A stretch of DNA of 64,000 nt. Origin: Otatea glauca. Lineage: Eukaryota; Streptophyta; Magnoliopsida; Poales; Poaceae. Positions within the stretch are counted from its first letter, which is position 1, and every line of letters starts with the position of its first letter. A program made the position numbers and the translations under genes. Below are positions 32,521 through 43,919 of this stretch, piece after piece. The notes below the pieces were generated by a model that was not told the origin of the DNA, made no database searches, and was given only the letters and a program-made list of their open reading frames with translations. The stretch lies in assembly GCA_036346275.1 (NCBI GenBank), contig CM070725.1, forward strand, positions 43,896,104-43,960,103, written 5' to 3'.

Positions 32521-33525
32521 TATGAACACGGTGTATTAACTAATAAAACATCGGGTGCACTCGATGTTTTGATTAGTTAATATATCAAGATTTGTGTAAT
32601 TATCTTAGAGTAATAATGATATTACTGTCGTTACCCTTGACTAATTATGCAGGTTGCCACAGGTGGTATAAGATCAATGGTTACGAAAACCACACAATTA
32701 AATAATTAGATATTGGTAGGAAAATCTTAGGGAAAAATATTTTATAGCTATATGCAGTAAGTATATTGTAACTCTTGTCTTATCAAATAATAGTAGTAGT
32801 TTTAGTTTTATTGTTGCTGATTTTAATTAGACCATCAGTACTGATTAGATCCTTTTAAGGGGGTAGCAAGGACCTAGAGGAGGTGTCAGGGGAATAGGTT
32901 AGGTCAACACAGTTGTATGCACTCACTGTAAGTAAGAGCATTTTATGGGTACTAGGTATTAATGTAGCAAGGAAATATATATGTGTTTAGTTAATGTAAT
33001 GAAATTCGTAATGTATGTTAGGTGTTAAAATGCTAAGGATGATACTATCATAATTATTTCAATTCTGAAAAAAGCTAATAGTCATGACTGTATTCACAAT
33101 TTTTCATGATTGCATTTTATCATCGCATTCCAGTAATACTTTAATTGTTCCAACCTAGGTTAAATAGGTTCCATTTAATCAATTAATTACGTTTATGCCT
33201 ATTTAGATATTATATGCACCATCAATGCCATACTTTATAATTGCATTCTAGCAATTGCATTACCTTCCTGTTTAATATTTCAGTACATGATAAGTGGATA
33301 GGTTCATTTAGTCAACAATTATGTTGTTACTTGTTTTAGAGACCAGATGTAGTATAGGGTTCATATTGCAAAACATGATGTGTGATGTATATATGTATAT
33401 AGGTGTGATTAAATAGCTGAGTACAACAAATAAAGATAAGACTTAAGGTTAGGATATGCTCCCCGAATGCATAATTTGTGGCGTATTGGATGTGCGAATC
33501 TAAGTGTTGCTCGAGCACACAGCTC
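32521..33525. other. A/T-rich intergenic DNA with a hairpin at 32536-32580
   Basis: The only structure is a nearly perfect inverted repeat: TTAACTAATAAAACATCG faces CGATGTTTTGATTAGTTAA across an 8-base loop. A weak primer-site-like TGGTATAAGATC lies at 32664, but no LTR can be assigned to it. No gene is visible. Confidence 0.5.
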
Positions 33526-33760
33526 GAGTTCTTGGTGCTTAGACACCAAGTTTATTTTATCGTTTTCTTCCTTATATCTAGTCACGGCTCGAATGCGTTA
33601 ATCTCGAGGAGTTCTTGGTGCTCGAACACTAAGCTTTTTGTCGTTTTCTTACCTTGTTTTGGTTGTTATTTTATGTTCTTTTCTAGAATAGTCACGACTC
33701 GAGTGTGATAATCTCGAGGAGTTCTTGGTGCTCGGACGCCAAATTTATTTTTTCGTTTCT
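33526..33760. repeat. Short tandem repeat with internal palindromes (3 copies)
   Basis: GAGTTCTTGGTGCT occurs at 33526, 33609 and 33719 with similar flanks (TAATCTCGAG before copies two and three, TTTTTCGTTT-type after). The first copy contains CTTGGTGCTTAGACACCAAG, a small hairpin. The sequence up to about 34084 is A/T-rich and featureless. Confidence 0.75.
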
Positions 33761-34084
33761 CTTAATTATTTCTCTATTTTTTGTTTTATATTTTATCCTG
33801 AGATGATTGGTAGATGGTATTATGTTGACTCTGTAATGGAGTGGCAAAAGAGGGCCAGATTATCTGATTTCTTCCCTCTACTTAAAATAAAACAATAACA
33901 CCCTCTATGAACAATAATACCTCTCATCTTGTAAATAAGTGTTGATAATTGTAACCGTCCAACCCTATTCAATATTAAATCACTCTGGCTAAATCGAAAG
34001 GGATAAGTAAAACTAATGCATGTGCTACATTCGAGTAATAACTAAATTACCCATCCAATGTTGAACTTCTGATGAAGAATCATC

Positions 34085-34837
34085 ATGTCCTTCCTAATGA
34101 GACACATGCAACGTCCGAAGCACATGCAAATGCTCAGTATGCTAGTAATAGCCATGACCATGGAAAAAGCCAAAGGCATAAAGGGGGGAAATGGAAGAAT
34201 AGCACAATACAAAAGGGAAGAGTCAAGCCCTAGTGAAAAAGTAGACGTAAAAAACCAAGGAGCTTCTAGAAGCAAGACTCAACCAACAAATCTGCCAACT
34301 CTGTACAACCTTGCTTTAGGTGTAGATGCAGTTGCCATTGGTCACGCAACTACCTCACCCCGAAGCATTTGGCAGATCTTTGCATGCAATCCATTAGAAA
34401 AGTCGACAAGACCTAGGGGAACAAAGTTGGGACATACTTTACTGTTCAACCTGCTGTTGACATAGACACTGAGAAGTGTGATAACTTAGTTCTTGATCCT
34501 ATTGAGCTCGAGGAGTCTTAGAAGGACACCCACGACTCGTATGGAGACCTGAATTAGTCTGCTTAATATTCATTCATTTTGCTAGTCGACATCACATTTT
34601 CCTAATGATTCTCTTTAAGAGCCTCCTTCGTCAGTTTAGACTTAGTTCCAGAATGAATAATTGGTTTATGCTCTTGATGAGTGATTATCGTTTAAAGTTG
34701 AATAAATTTTTATTTCCTAGGATATTTAAATTATTGTGCTATATTTGTTGTATATTTTTGCAATATTCCTGTTGCAACAATTGCTTAATTGTTAAATCAT
34801 ACTTCTAATATAGAGCAAAGTATAATCCATTGTCAAA
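34085..34837 (+). pseudogene. Copia Gag tail with zinc knuckle, decayed
   Basis: In broken frame, CFRCRCSCHWSRNYLTPKHL is readable (34311-34370), a nucleocapsid-type CX2CX4HX4C knuckle whose last Cys has become Tyr, followed by ADLCMQSIRK and, after a stop, by PAVDIDTEKCDNLVLDPIEL. Positions 34540-34837 hold no readable protein and are A/T-rich. Confidence 0.7.
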
Positions 34838-37529
34838 GGAGGAAATCTGTCTTGTAGACAGTTGCACCACAAATTCAATTCTTAGGGAAACTAAATATTT
34901 CTAAACTTTGACCAAGAAAAATGGAAATATCATGACCATCGCCGGAAGCGATGCCCTCATTATTGGCACTGGAAGAGCCATCATAGTTCTCCCTATAGGT
35001 ACTCGTATAATAATAGAGTACGCTCTATTGTACCTCGAGTCCAATCGTACTCTATTGAATTTCAAAGGCATCCGTCTGAATGGTTTTCATATGGAGATAG
35101 AAAACAAAGATGGTACAGAATACCTACTCATGACTAAGTTTGACGGGTGCAATAGACATGTGGTTGAAAACCTCCTTCCTTCTCCGAGTTACATTATGCA
35201 TATATAAAACTTGAAGTTTATGTTATGATGAAAACTATACTTAAAAACCCATAAATATTCAACATATAGTATGATCGACTAGGTCATCCTGGGTTGAATA
35301 TGATGAGAAAAGTCATCAATAACTATGTTGGCCATAGCATAAAACTACAGACTTCTCAAGACCTCAAGACTTCTTATGTCTTGCTTGTGCTAAAGGAAAG
35401 CTCATTATTATAACCTCTTATCTAAAAGTTAGGTGAAGGATCACATAATTTCTTAGAGAGAATTCAAGGTGATATTTGTGGATCTATCTAGTCCCTGTCG
35501 GGTCCATTTAGATACCTTATGTTACTAATGGATGTTTCTACTAGATCGTCCCATGTATGTCTCTTATCTACTAGGAATCATGCTTTGGCTAAATCAATTG
35601 CCCAAATTATTAAATTAAGAGCGTCCTTTCTAGAAGAAAGGTTCAAGTCTATTCGAATGGACAATACTGGCGAGTTCACCAGGCATTTAATGATTATTTT
35701 ATGATTCTGAGCATTAATATAGAGCATTCAATACCTTATGTCCACACTCAAATGGCTTTGTAGAGTCATTAATTAAGAGAATAAAACTTATTGCTAGACC
35801 ACTCTTACAGAATTAAGGTTACGCACAAGCTGTTGGGGCCACGCAGTGCTACAAACTGCTGTATTAATTCAACTTAGACCAACTGCATACTATGAAATTC
35901 CCCCTTTGCAGATAGTGCGTGGAAAAGAAGCAAGTATTTTTCATCTGTGAAAACTTGGCTGTGTTGTATACATGCTAATCACACCACCACAGCGTATAAC
36001 CATGGGCCCTCATCGAAAGTTAGAGATTTATGTAGGTTATGAATCTCCGTCAATTATTAAATACCTAGAGCCTATGACAGGGGATCTGTACATGGCTCAG
36101 TATGCTGATTATATGAGGATATTTTTTTGGCATTAGGGGGAGAAAAGTACCACACCAGAGAATGCCGGGAAAAATATTGGAATGTCACTGGCATTTAGTC
36201 CTTAGATCCACGCACTAAATAATCCAAGTTGAAGTTCGAACAAGAACAAATCTGCAATAAATAGCTAATAATCTGCCAATGCCTTCACTGATCATAAGGG
36301 AGTGATAAGATCATATTTACCTGCAGTAAACGCACCTGAAAAGAGTAGAAATACCCTAGAAGGATATTGATCCCACTCTTACTCCTGATGATAAGAAGAG
36401 GGGGAAGCCTCCAGGTGCACGGGACTCAATTTCGTGGAGACGTCCGCAGAAACAGATAACCGAACAAGTGAGAACACTACCTGAGATAGTGAAAGAAGCT
36501 CAACCTGATGTTGATTAAATTCCTGAAGTGAGCCATCCTGGAGATAATAACCTCAACAAATATTTACATGCACGATTTAACGCTGAAAAGTCAAAATTCC
36601 TAGACTCCATCGTTGTGGGAAATCATGAGGAGCTAAAAGAAATTAATAAAGAGATATCCCTGAAATGATTTAGGAGAGTTGTATAAGAGAAAGACTACAA
36701 TTATCGACATATATTTTATCTCAAAATTCCTTTATTTGGATCCAGAATCAAAGTACATGGCAAAGTGCCAAAAGCGCTCAAATTAGGTAAAATAGAAAGA
36801 AGCATTTGAGGCAGAATTACGCCCTCTTAATAAGAGGAAAGTATTTGTTCCTATTGATCGAACACCTATTAAAGTGGTCCATGTAGGATCAAACTAGATT
36901 TTCATTCGGAAGAGAAATAAAAATAACCAGATGGTGAGATATATAAAAAGGCTTGTAACACAAGGGTTAGAGACCTGATATCCATTACGATGGAATTTAC
37001 TCTCCTGTAATGAATAGAATAAAGTTCCGATACTTGATATCAATGGCAGGTAGCTTAAACTTATCAATGCAGGTGATGGATGTAGTGATAACATATTTAC
37101 TTGAAACAGATATTTATATGAAAGTCCTTGAAGGAGTTTAAATTCTGGATCCTAATAAAAGTAATCATAACATGTATAGCGTCAAACTGCAGAGATCGCT
37201 ATACGGATTAAAACAGTCGGAAAGAATATGGTACAACCGACTTAGTGGGTTCCTCCTAAAGAAGGGTACTCCAATTGTCCCTATGTGTTCATAAAGAAAT
37301 TCTAAAATAGATTTTGTATCATCTTAGTCTATATCGATAATCAGAATATCATCGGAACCACATAGGAGATAAAGGAAGCAAGTCCTTACCTTACGGCGGA
37401 GTCTGAAATAAAAGATTTGGGTAAAACCAAATATTGCTTAGGCCTACAGCTAGAGCATTTTCCAGAAGAAATTTTTGTACACCAGTCTACCTATATCAAG
37501 GAGGTATTGAAATTTTTTAATTTAGATAA
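34838..37529 (+). pseudogene. pol: Copia protease, integrase and RT remnants, many stops
   Basis: The protease frame 34850-35207 reads CLVDSCTTNSILRETKYF, a stop, then GNIMTIAGSDALIIGTGRAI. GAG-preintegrase (DRLGHPGLNMM-like) follows near 35280, and integrase near 35515-35700 (LMDVSTRSSHVCLLSTRNHA, FKSIRMDNTGEF). RT near 37020-37350 reads SMQVMDVVITYLLETDIYMK, LYGLKQSERIW and VYIDNQ, the last being a catalytic box with YIDN for YVDD. Around a dozen stops and several shifts make it clearly dead. Confidence 0.85.
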
Positions 37530-38303
37530 ATGACACCTTTGAAGAGCCCCATGGTAATAAAATATTTTGAAGTGGATAAAGACCCTTTCAGATCGAGGAT
37601 GAAAAATGAAGAAGCTTTAGAACCTGAAGTCCCATACTTAAGTACCATTGGAGCACTTGTGAATATTACGAATTGCACAAGGCCTGATATTGCATTCGTA
37701 ATAAATTTGCTAGCTATACACAGTGCAGTTCTAACCAGAAGGCATTGGGCTGGTGTCAAAACTTTACTCAGATACCTTCAAGGTACACAAGATGTTAGAT
37801 TGTTTTACCAGAAGGACCACAATTTAATCATGATAGGATATACGGATGTTGGCTATCTGTCTGATCCCTATAGTACAAAATCAAAGACTGGTTTTGTGTT
37901 TCTCTATGATGGTACAGCTGTTTCTCAGCGGTCTTTTAAGCAAACCTTGGTAGCTACTTTTACCAACCACTCAGAGATTATGACATTATATGAAGCCTCA
38001 CGCGAGTGTGTTTGGCTGAGACTTGTGGTTAGCCATATCCAAAAGTCATATGGTATTAACACCGTCGATACCTCCACAATTATCTATGAAGATGGTGTTG
38101 TTTGTGTTACACAAATACAAATAGATCATGTAAAGAGCAATATCACAAAGCATATTACCCCTGAGCTTTTCTACCCTCATGAACTCCAGAAGAATGGTGA
38201 GGTAAAGATTCTGCAAACTAAGTCATGTGAAAATATAGCAGATTTATTCACTAAGGCTATGTTTGGTACAGCTCCAGCTCCACCAGATCCGTGCAAAGTT
38301 TAG
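37530..38303 (+). pseudogene. pol: Copia RNase H region, longest surviving frame (257 residues)
   Basis: An open frame covers the RT thumb (TIGALVNITNCTRPDIAFVI), the RNase H core (MIGYTDVGYLSDPYSTKSKT, AVSQRSFKQTLVATFTNHSE, LYEASRECVWLR) and the end (KSCENIADLFTKAMF). The family motif GYADAGYLSDPH is changed to GYTDVGYLSDPY. It ends at a stop at the normal pol terminus, so only the upstream parts are lost. Confidence 0.88.
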
Positions 38304-38549
38304 GGAGAGTAAATCCCTGAACCATGATCCTGAAGATCATATTTTAAATCTAGAAGATTATAAGTTGCACTCCTTTTCCCTTGGCGAGTTTTCCTGAAGT
38401 TTTCTCACATGAAGATTTTTAATAAGGCAAGTAGTGTAACAAGGAGCACGAGTGCAATGTACTCTTTTCTCTATCTCTTTTTTCTATTGGGTTTTTTAGA
38501 GGAGTTTTAATAAGGTATATGCATTACGCGTCATTCGCCTAAGTGGGGG
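38304..38549 (+). other. Copia 3' untranslated region and polypurine tract
   Basis: Non-coding sequence after the pol stop ends in AAGTGGGGG (38541-38549), a polypurine tract abutting the LTR. Confidence 0.75.
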
Positions 38550-38750
38550 TGTTGAGATATGGATGGGCTCTAAGTCCTAGTTGTCCAAATATGGTTGTAC
38601 TTTATCTTTATATGGGCGAATTCGAATATATCTTTTGCTGACTTCCGCTATAAATATGATAACCTCCTGTACAAGAGAATCAATCTAATAAATACTTGCT
38701 ATTCTATTGATGCGTCATGATTGTTCAAGGACGGACCATATCGATTTACA
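38550..38750 (+). repeat. 3' LTR of the second copia element, about 201 bp
   Basis: It starts TGTTGAGATATGG directly after the polypurine tract and can be ended at CGATTTACA. CTATAAATATG (about 38650) is TATA-like and AATAAATACTTG (38687) resembles a poly(A) signal. The short length is usual for this copia group. The right edge is tentative. Confidence 0.7.
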
Positions 38751-39261
38751 GCAGTCTCATGGTATTATTCGATTGGAGGATACAAAATGATACAAAATGA
38801 CCTGGATACACGTGTACTTCGGCATGCCATATCGGCGTCCTGGAAATCCACGCGACACACAGTTCCCGAAGGACGCTAGCGGGGCCCTTCCACCGCCCAA
38901 GATCTGTTGCTTCGTCACCATTCGCTTGCGGCTACGGCTCTAATAATTTGCCTCTCGAATCTCTGTGGCGTGCCGTTCAATGGCCACACTTGTTGCACCA
39001 GCTAGGCTATTAATTTTGCGAATGTTCCACGGTTGCACGATAGCGAATGCGCATTTTTCACCCAACATATATGCGTGCGCATTTTGATTAAATAAAGCAC
39101 ATCTTCTTGATGCTAAGGATCCGATTATAGAAATAAACACACACGCTACCCCCCACCAGGCCACTGGCCTATTCTTGAACAAATTGTTGTATTATATACA
39201 GTTCATTTATCAGCAAGAATTCAAATGTTTCCATTCCATTTGAACCGTTCAATAAACTTCT
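38751..39261. other. Intergenic DNA without recognisable features
   Basis: A duplicated GATACAAAATGA (38780-38802) is the only repeat noticed. No ORF with family resemblance, no LTR or TIR. Confidence 0.4.
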
Positions 39262-39269
39262 ATTAAGTG
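39262..39269 (+). repeat. Target site duplication ATTAAGTG, left copy
   Basis: Exact 8-bp match to 40670-40677 on the other side of the 1,400-bp element. Confidence 0.93.
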
Positions 39270-40669
39270 TAGGGGTGGGCAAGTTAATTCGGTTTGGTTT
39301 TTTTCGGTTTTTGGATTTTGAAAACCGAACCTATCTAAAAACCGAACCAAATCGGTTCAGTTAATTCGGTTTAACCGAATTTACCTGAAGCACTGGGTAC
39401 TTGCCAGACGCCAGGTACTGCCAGACGCGAAAAGATTTGTTGCCTTGTTGATCTACGTTTTGGCCTAGATGCAGAAGATTTGGATGGAAAAGTTGCAGGA
39501 AAGTTACTGTTAGCAATGTCAAGTTCTCTAGCTCTACAAGACACCAAATTTCAAAGCAAGTAGGAAAAACTGTTTACTAGTCTGTCCATAAAACCTATGC
39601 CGCGATGCCATCTCCTATCGAGCAATTGCAAAAATGTGTTGGCCACCAAGTAGGACTTGCAGAGAACAAAAGAGCAGGGCAAGAAAAACGCTAGTTGCAA
39701 GCAGTCAAATATGAAGTTCGGGTTAACATCGGAGCACAAACCCATCCAAGAACAACGAATTCCTATTACATGGCATAAAAAAATTCATTCCAGATCCCAG
39801 AAGCATCGTGATTAATCTATAAAGTATCCAATTCCCAGCTGAACTGAAGACAACCATCCCACAGCTAGAATCTCAGGGCCAAGGCCGCAAGGACTGTAAA
39901 CCTCAGCAGCATTAAATAATCTATGTCAAAGCTGAAATTTTCTTCTACTTCAAAATCAATTGAGTTGCAACAACCAGTAGAAATTAACGTGCAGGCCAAC
40001 ATGGAACAAACGAAAATATTGGCAGCTAACCAAAGCACCCAACCCAATCCAATCTAAGCGCGCGCGACGCGGATAGGGCACAAGAACTTGGTTCTTGGGC
40101 GGAACCATCCCAATCTCCTCGGGACGAACAGAAGAGAGACCAAGTCGAGACTATATCAGGGAGGAGCGGGACCACGAGCGCGCCAATGCTCACCTCGCCG
40201 AGAAATTTCCTCAGATTCAGCCCGCCCCCGCCCCCCCGGGTAGTCCGAATCTGTCGCACAGACTGGCTCCAAATGCGACTGCGATCATCAACCTCCGCGC
40301 CAGGCGCTCGCATCCAGGCCGCGTCCACCTCTAGTGACCAAGGATCGTGATTCGTGGAGACCAAGGATCATGGAGCAAGCGCGTGGGAAGGGGAGGGGAC
40401 AAGGGATCAAGGGAGCCGAGAGGGGAGGAGATTGGGATGAGTTGTGATGGGGAATGGGGATGACCAGATGGGAATCACGGGAGGACAACTCGTGAACTGG
40501 GCAAGTGAAATGAATATCGGTTATTCAGTCTATTCGGTGTACACGAGTTAAAACTGAACCGAAATCTGAATAGGACCAAAATAAAAACCGAACCAAAAAC
40601 CAAAAAAACCAAAATATTCGGTTAAATCGGTTCGGTTTTTTGGTTTTGGTTTAAAAGTGCCCACCCCTA
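39270..40669. mobile_element. hAT-type non-autonomous DNA transposon, 1,400 bp
   Basis: Perfect 12-bp terminal inverted repeats TAGGGGTGGGCA / TGCCCACCCCTA, an exact 8-bp target duplication, and subterminal CGGTTT / AACCG repeats at both ends are typical of Ac-like hAT elements. No hAT transposase (no dimerisation domain) is visible. The interior is unusual: read on the minus strand it has a C/T-rich, GC-rich stretch (40490-40060) followed by an A/T-rich stretch, resembling the 5' end of a plant transcription unit. This may be the element's own promoter and first exon or a captured host fragment. Confidence 0.92.
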
Positions 40670-40677
40670 ATTAAGTG
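40670..40677 (+). repeat. Target site duplication ATTAAGTG, right copy
   Basis: Exact match to 39262-39269. Confidence 0.93.
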
Positions 40678-40889
40678 CATATAACAACTCCGTATCAAGT
40701 ACTGCATTCAGTCATGAATATATGTTGTTTTGAGATCCATACAGTTAAGGATTTAAAACTTTAGGTATATATATATATTGCCATATGAAAATCATACGTG
40801 TAGATTTATCTTGAAAAGTATTTTTAAAATATTATAATTTTATTGGTTTTATAAATATATTAGCTGTCAAAATGACATTTTAGGGACCG

Positions 40890-41889
40890 TGTTGATATGC
40901 AAAATGATAGAAAAAAGTCCATATAATGTTGAAATTAATTTTAGAATTAATTTAATGGAAGAAGTCAAATGGGTGTTGAGTTTATGGTATGGGACTTTAG
41001 TCCCATATTCCTTAGCAAGGTGGTTAACTTATAAGAGAAGCTCTTGTATGGACTCTAGTATGAGTTGGTGACAAGGCTAGAGTTGCACATGGTTGACTAT
41101 GTTAGATCATATACGCACATGCACGGGCGCGTGTATCGCGTATTTGTGATGACGTGCAACCGATATGTGCTAAATGTACTTAACATTTTGCCATGTGTAC
41201 CGACGATGCCATATCACCTTATACCTTGACTATCAATGTGGCGTTGCGAACTCAGCGAGACACATGTTCTTATGCTGTTAGTCCGTTCGCCCATAGTGCG
41301 AGATTCCAATGGGCGGTTCCTGGAATTGTGACAATTCGATCCGAGTTCTCGCGAGGCGATTTTGGGTTGACGCGTCTTCATAAGGGAGATATCCCTGTAC
41401 GTGAAAGGTAACGACGAAAAACTGATCTCGTCTTCCTCCGGCATTCTTTGCTTCCTCCGGTGCTTGTTACCACCCGAGTCATTACGTCCTTTCGTCCGCC
41501 ATGAAACGGGCGTGAGGGAGAGTAGTGTCTTCGATTCGACTCCGGCCTTTGACATCCTACACGCAAGACTGACATCAGTTTTCTATGAAACACCACACCG
41601 TGTGACTGTTTGTCTTCATCTTCGATCGTCATGTTGCTCCTACGTAATTTCTAGTTATTCACCAAGCCCACTGTAAGTGCCTCGGACTAAGTAGTTGCTA
41701 GTCTAAGCAATCTTTCTATTGTGATTAGATCTGGTGAGAATGCATGCTGCTATGATAGCATTATTTACATACACATATCTGTTGGGCTATCTATCATGTG
41801 TTGGCATGCCTTCTATGCAAACACGTTTTGTATTCATTGAATCTTTGCTGACTGCTAATAATCTTATTGTAGACGTAATTTTTAACATC
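40890..41889 (+). repeat. Probable solo or partial copia LTR, about 1.0 kb
   Basis: Starts TGTTGATATGC and can be ended at TTTTTAACA. It contains LTR-like blocks: GTCAAATGGGTGTTGAGTTT, GGGACTTTAGTCCCA and the TATA-like TTATAAGAGAAGCTCTTG (about 41029), which resemble promoter regions of grass copia LTRs. No adjoining coding sequence, primer site or clear 5-bp duplication was found, so its boundaries are tentative. Confidence 0.5.
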
Positions 41890-41949
41890 ATGTTTTTATC
41901 GTGTAACTATAGAATTAAATTAACATTAAGCCATATTAATTTTCTAACA

Positions 41950-42562
41950 TATAACACCCCAAACTTTGCTTGAAATTCTTTCTAACATCTGAACTATGAA
42001 ATCAGACATCTGAGCCTCCGATTGCAATTCGATTCAAATAGCATTCTGACCCGATTTTGCATAGTAGTATTACCCGTGTAGTGTGATGAGTAGGCGATTT
42101 TGCTATGTAGAATGACACGCTGGGTAAATTTAGGTGAATGATAGGCGAGGCTCACATGACTTTTCTTCCAAATAAAAATAGAGAAGGGAGCTACAGTGGC
42201 CGATAGTCATGGAAGCATCATTAGGAGCTTAGCAGGGAGAGAAGCGTATGTGGGACCCACCTGTCATTGACCTAACTGCTAGCGTGTCATCCTACATAGC
42301 AAAATCTCCTACTCATTGTGTCACATAGGCAATACCATTATACGAAACCGGGCTATGGTATTATTTGAACTAGATTGCAAATTTTGAAGAGTCATCTTAC
42401 ATAGCAAAATCATATATTCATTGCGCTACACGGGCAATATCACTATGCAAAACTGGGTTATGGTGTTATTCGAACCGGATTGCAAATTTTGGGAGGTCAG
42501 ATGTTTGATTTTATAGTTCAGAGTGTTGGATAGACTTTCGATAAAAGTTCACGATGTTATAT
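41950..42562. mobile_element. Inverted-repeat (foldback) MITE-like element, about 610 bp
   Basis: The left arm (GATTTTGCTATGTAGAATGA then CACGCTGG at about 42094) is mirrored by CTAGCGTGTCATCCTACATAGCAAAATC at about 42282. Further blocks such as AACATCTGAACTATGAAATC in the left arm match the reverse complement of GATTTTATAGTTCAGAGTGTT in the right arm. The right arm has two staggered copies of the inner block, so the structure is asymmetric. No target duplication could be fixed. No coding capacity. Confidence 0.7.
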
Positions 42563-42734
42563 AGACTTATTTCAAAACGATATGTATTTGCGACCGAAGA
42601 AAGTAATTTTTAGTACGAGTTCTCATCTTTCTCTAATATATATATACATATACACTATATCATAAAGCGCATGGATTTGAGGCTCGACTGGAGGTGCCAT
42701 GTCACCTCCTTCACGTTGAGGTCCTCTAGAGAAT

Positions 42735-43330
42735 TTGAAATTACGTTTAGTTCCTTCGGTCGGTTTTTAGCAAAATGGATTTGGAAAAAAAACTAAAATT
42801 ACGTTTAGGTCCCTTCATCGTTTACGTTCAGATTCTCCTGGAGGTTTTTAACAAAATAGACCTGAAAAACCTAAAATTATGTTTAGACCCCAATAAATCG
42901 GCTTCTAGTAGACTAACCCCGAAGAAAAATGAAAATGCATTTAGGCCCCTCCACGGTTTTCGAAAAAAAACCCGTGGATTCACCGACGGCTTATAGCGAT
43001 CCATATATTTGCCGGCGACTCTTAGCAACTCTTTTTTTTAAAAAAACAAGAAAACCGAAATTATGCAAAAAAAATCAATTGTGTTTAGTTCCCTCCACGG
43101 TTTTCTCAAAAATAACCTAGCTTTCTAAAAAAAAACCACATATTCGCCGACAGCTTATATCGATCCATAGATTCACTGGTGGCTCCTAGTAGCCCATTAT
43201 TTTTAAAAAAACAAAAAAACAAAATTGCGCCCAAAAAATACGTTTAGGTACCTCTGTGGTTTTATTAAAAAAAATTACAGATTCGCCAACGTCTCCTAGC
43301 AACCTTTTTTTAAAAAAAAACCCGTAGTTA
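42735..43330. repeat. Degenerate A-rich minisatellite (ACGTTTAGGTCCCTC type units)
   Basis: About six diverged units start with ACGTTTAG(G/T)TCCC-like text (42743, 42793, 42877, 42937, 43081, 43240). Several contain CCACGGTTTT, poly-A runs and ATTCGCCGACGGCTTATAGC. Unit lengths vary from about 55 to 160 bp. Flanking DNA 42563-42734 is featureless. Confidence 0.7.
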
Positions 43331-43919
43331 CGCAGTTTTTTTCAGAAATATCCGTCGAACCAAATCTTACGTAGCGCAGCGTCGCACAACCAAATTTCAC
43401 ATAGCACTGTGTGACCCTAGCTTGTATACCATATGACACCAACAAAAGGCCCCTGCTGCCGATGTCCGCAACAGCAAGAGAGACCATGCTTAAGAGCGCA
43501 CACAAATACGCCTGTCTAGCCTGTGCCTCGGTAGATCATCGAGCAGGCGTGCCTGTGGGGCCTGAGCTGATCACCGGCCATGTTGATTCTCAGCGATTTG
43601 CCACCAAATCAGTCTATCCTACTTGGCAATGTTGGGCGTTTGGTATGGATACTCCCAAACGCCTTTTGTTTTCTATTTTATCATTCTCACACCTCCTCAT
43701 TCCCGTCTGCGCTTTCAATAAAGGAAAAGGACATGGACAAGACTGCCGAACCCTTGCGAATTCACCAGAAAAGCTGTCCACGGCTCCAGGCATCAACACA
43801 CTGCTAGCCAACTATACACGGCGTATCACATCGCGGGCGTCGCTCCTCACGTGAGTAAATAGAGAAAACATGCGAATGCCGTTCCCTACAAGAACAAATT
43901 GAGGAAACACGCGAAAAAG
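43331..43919. other. Unassigned DNA between two A-rich repeat tracts
   Basis: A 147-codon open frame lies at 43411-43854 on the plus strand (composition CYACLACASVDHRAGVPVG-like), but I recognise no family and see no promoter or splice context. It is more likely incidental. Confidence 0.25.

Larger units (their letters stand above)
34085..38750 (+). mobile_element. Second Ty1/copia element, decayed, 5' end not recognised
   Basis: Gag tail, protease, integrase, RT and RNase H remnants are in copia order on the plus strand, followed by a polypurine tract (AAGTGGGGG at 38541) and a short 3' LTR. No matching 5' LTR is found in the window. It belongs to a family whose protease reads LVDSC rather than VDSG and is clearly different from the copia element at 12713-18900. 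Confidence 0.85.

Noticed and set aside
32664..32675. TGGTATAAGATC as a copia primer site
   Set aside because: Two mismatches to TGGTATCAGAGC and no LTR end immediately upstream; it cannot be linked to the copia element at 34085.
43411..43854. 147-codon frame between A-rich repeats
   Set aside because: No recognisable domain, no splice or promoter context; too short and isolated to call.
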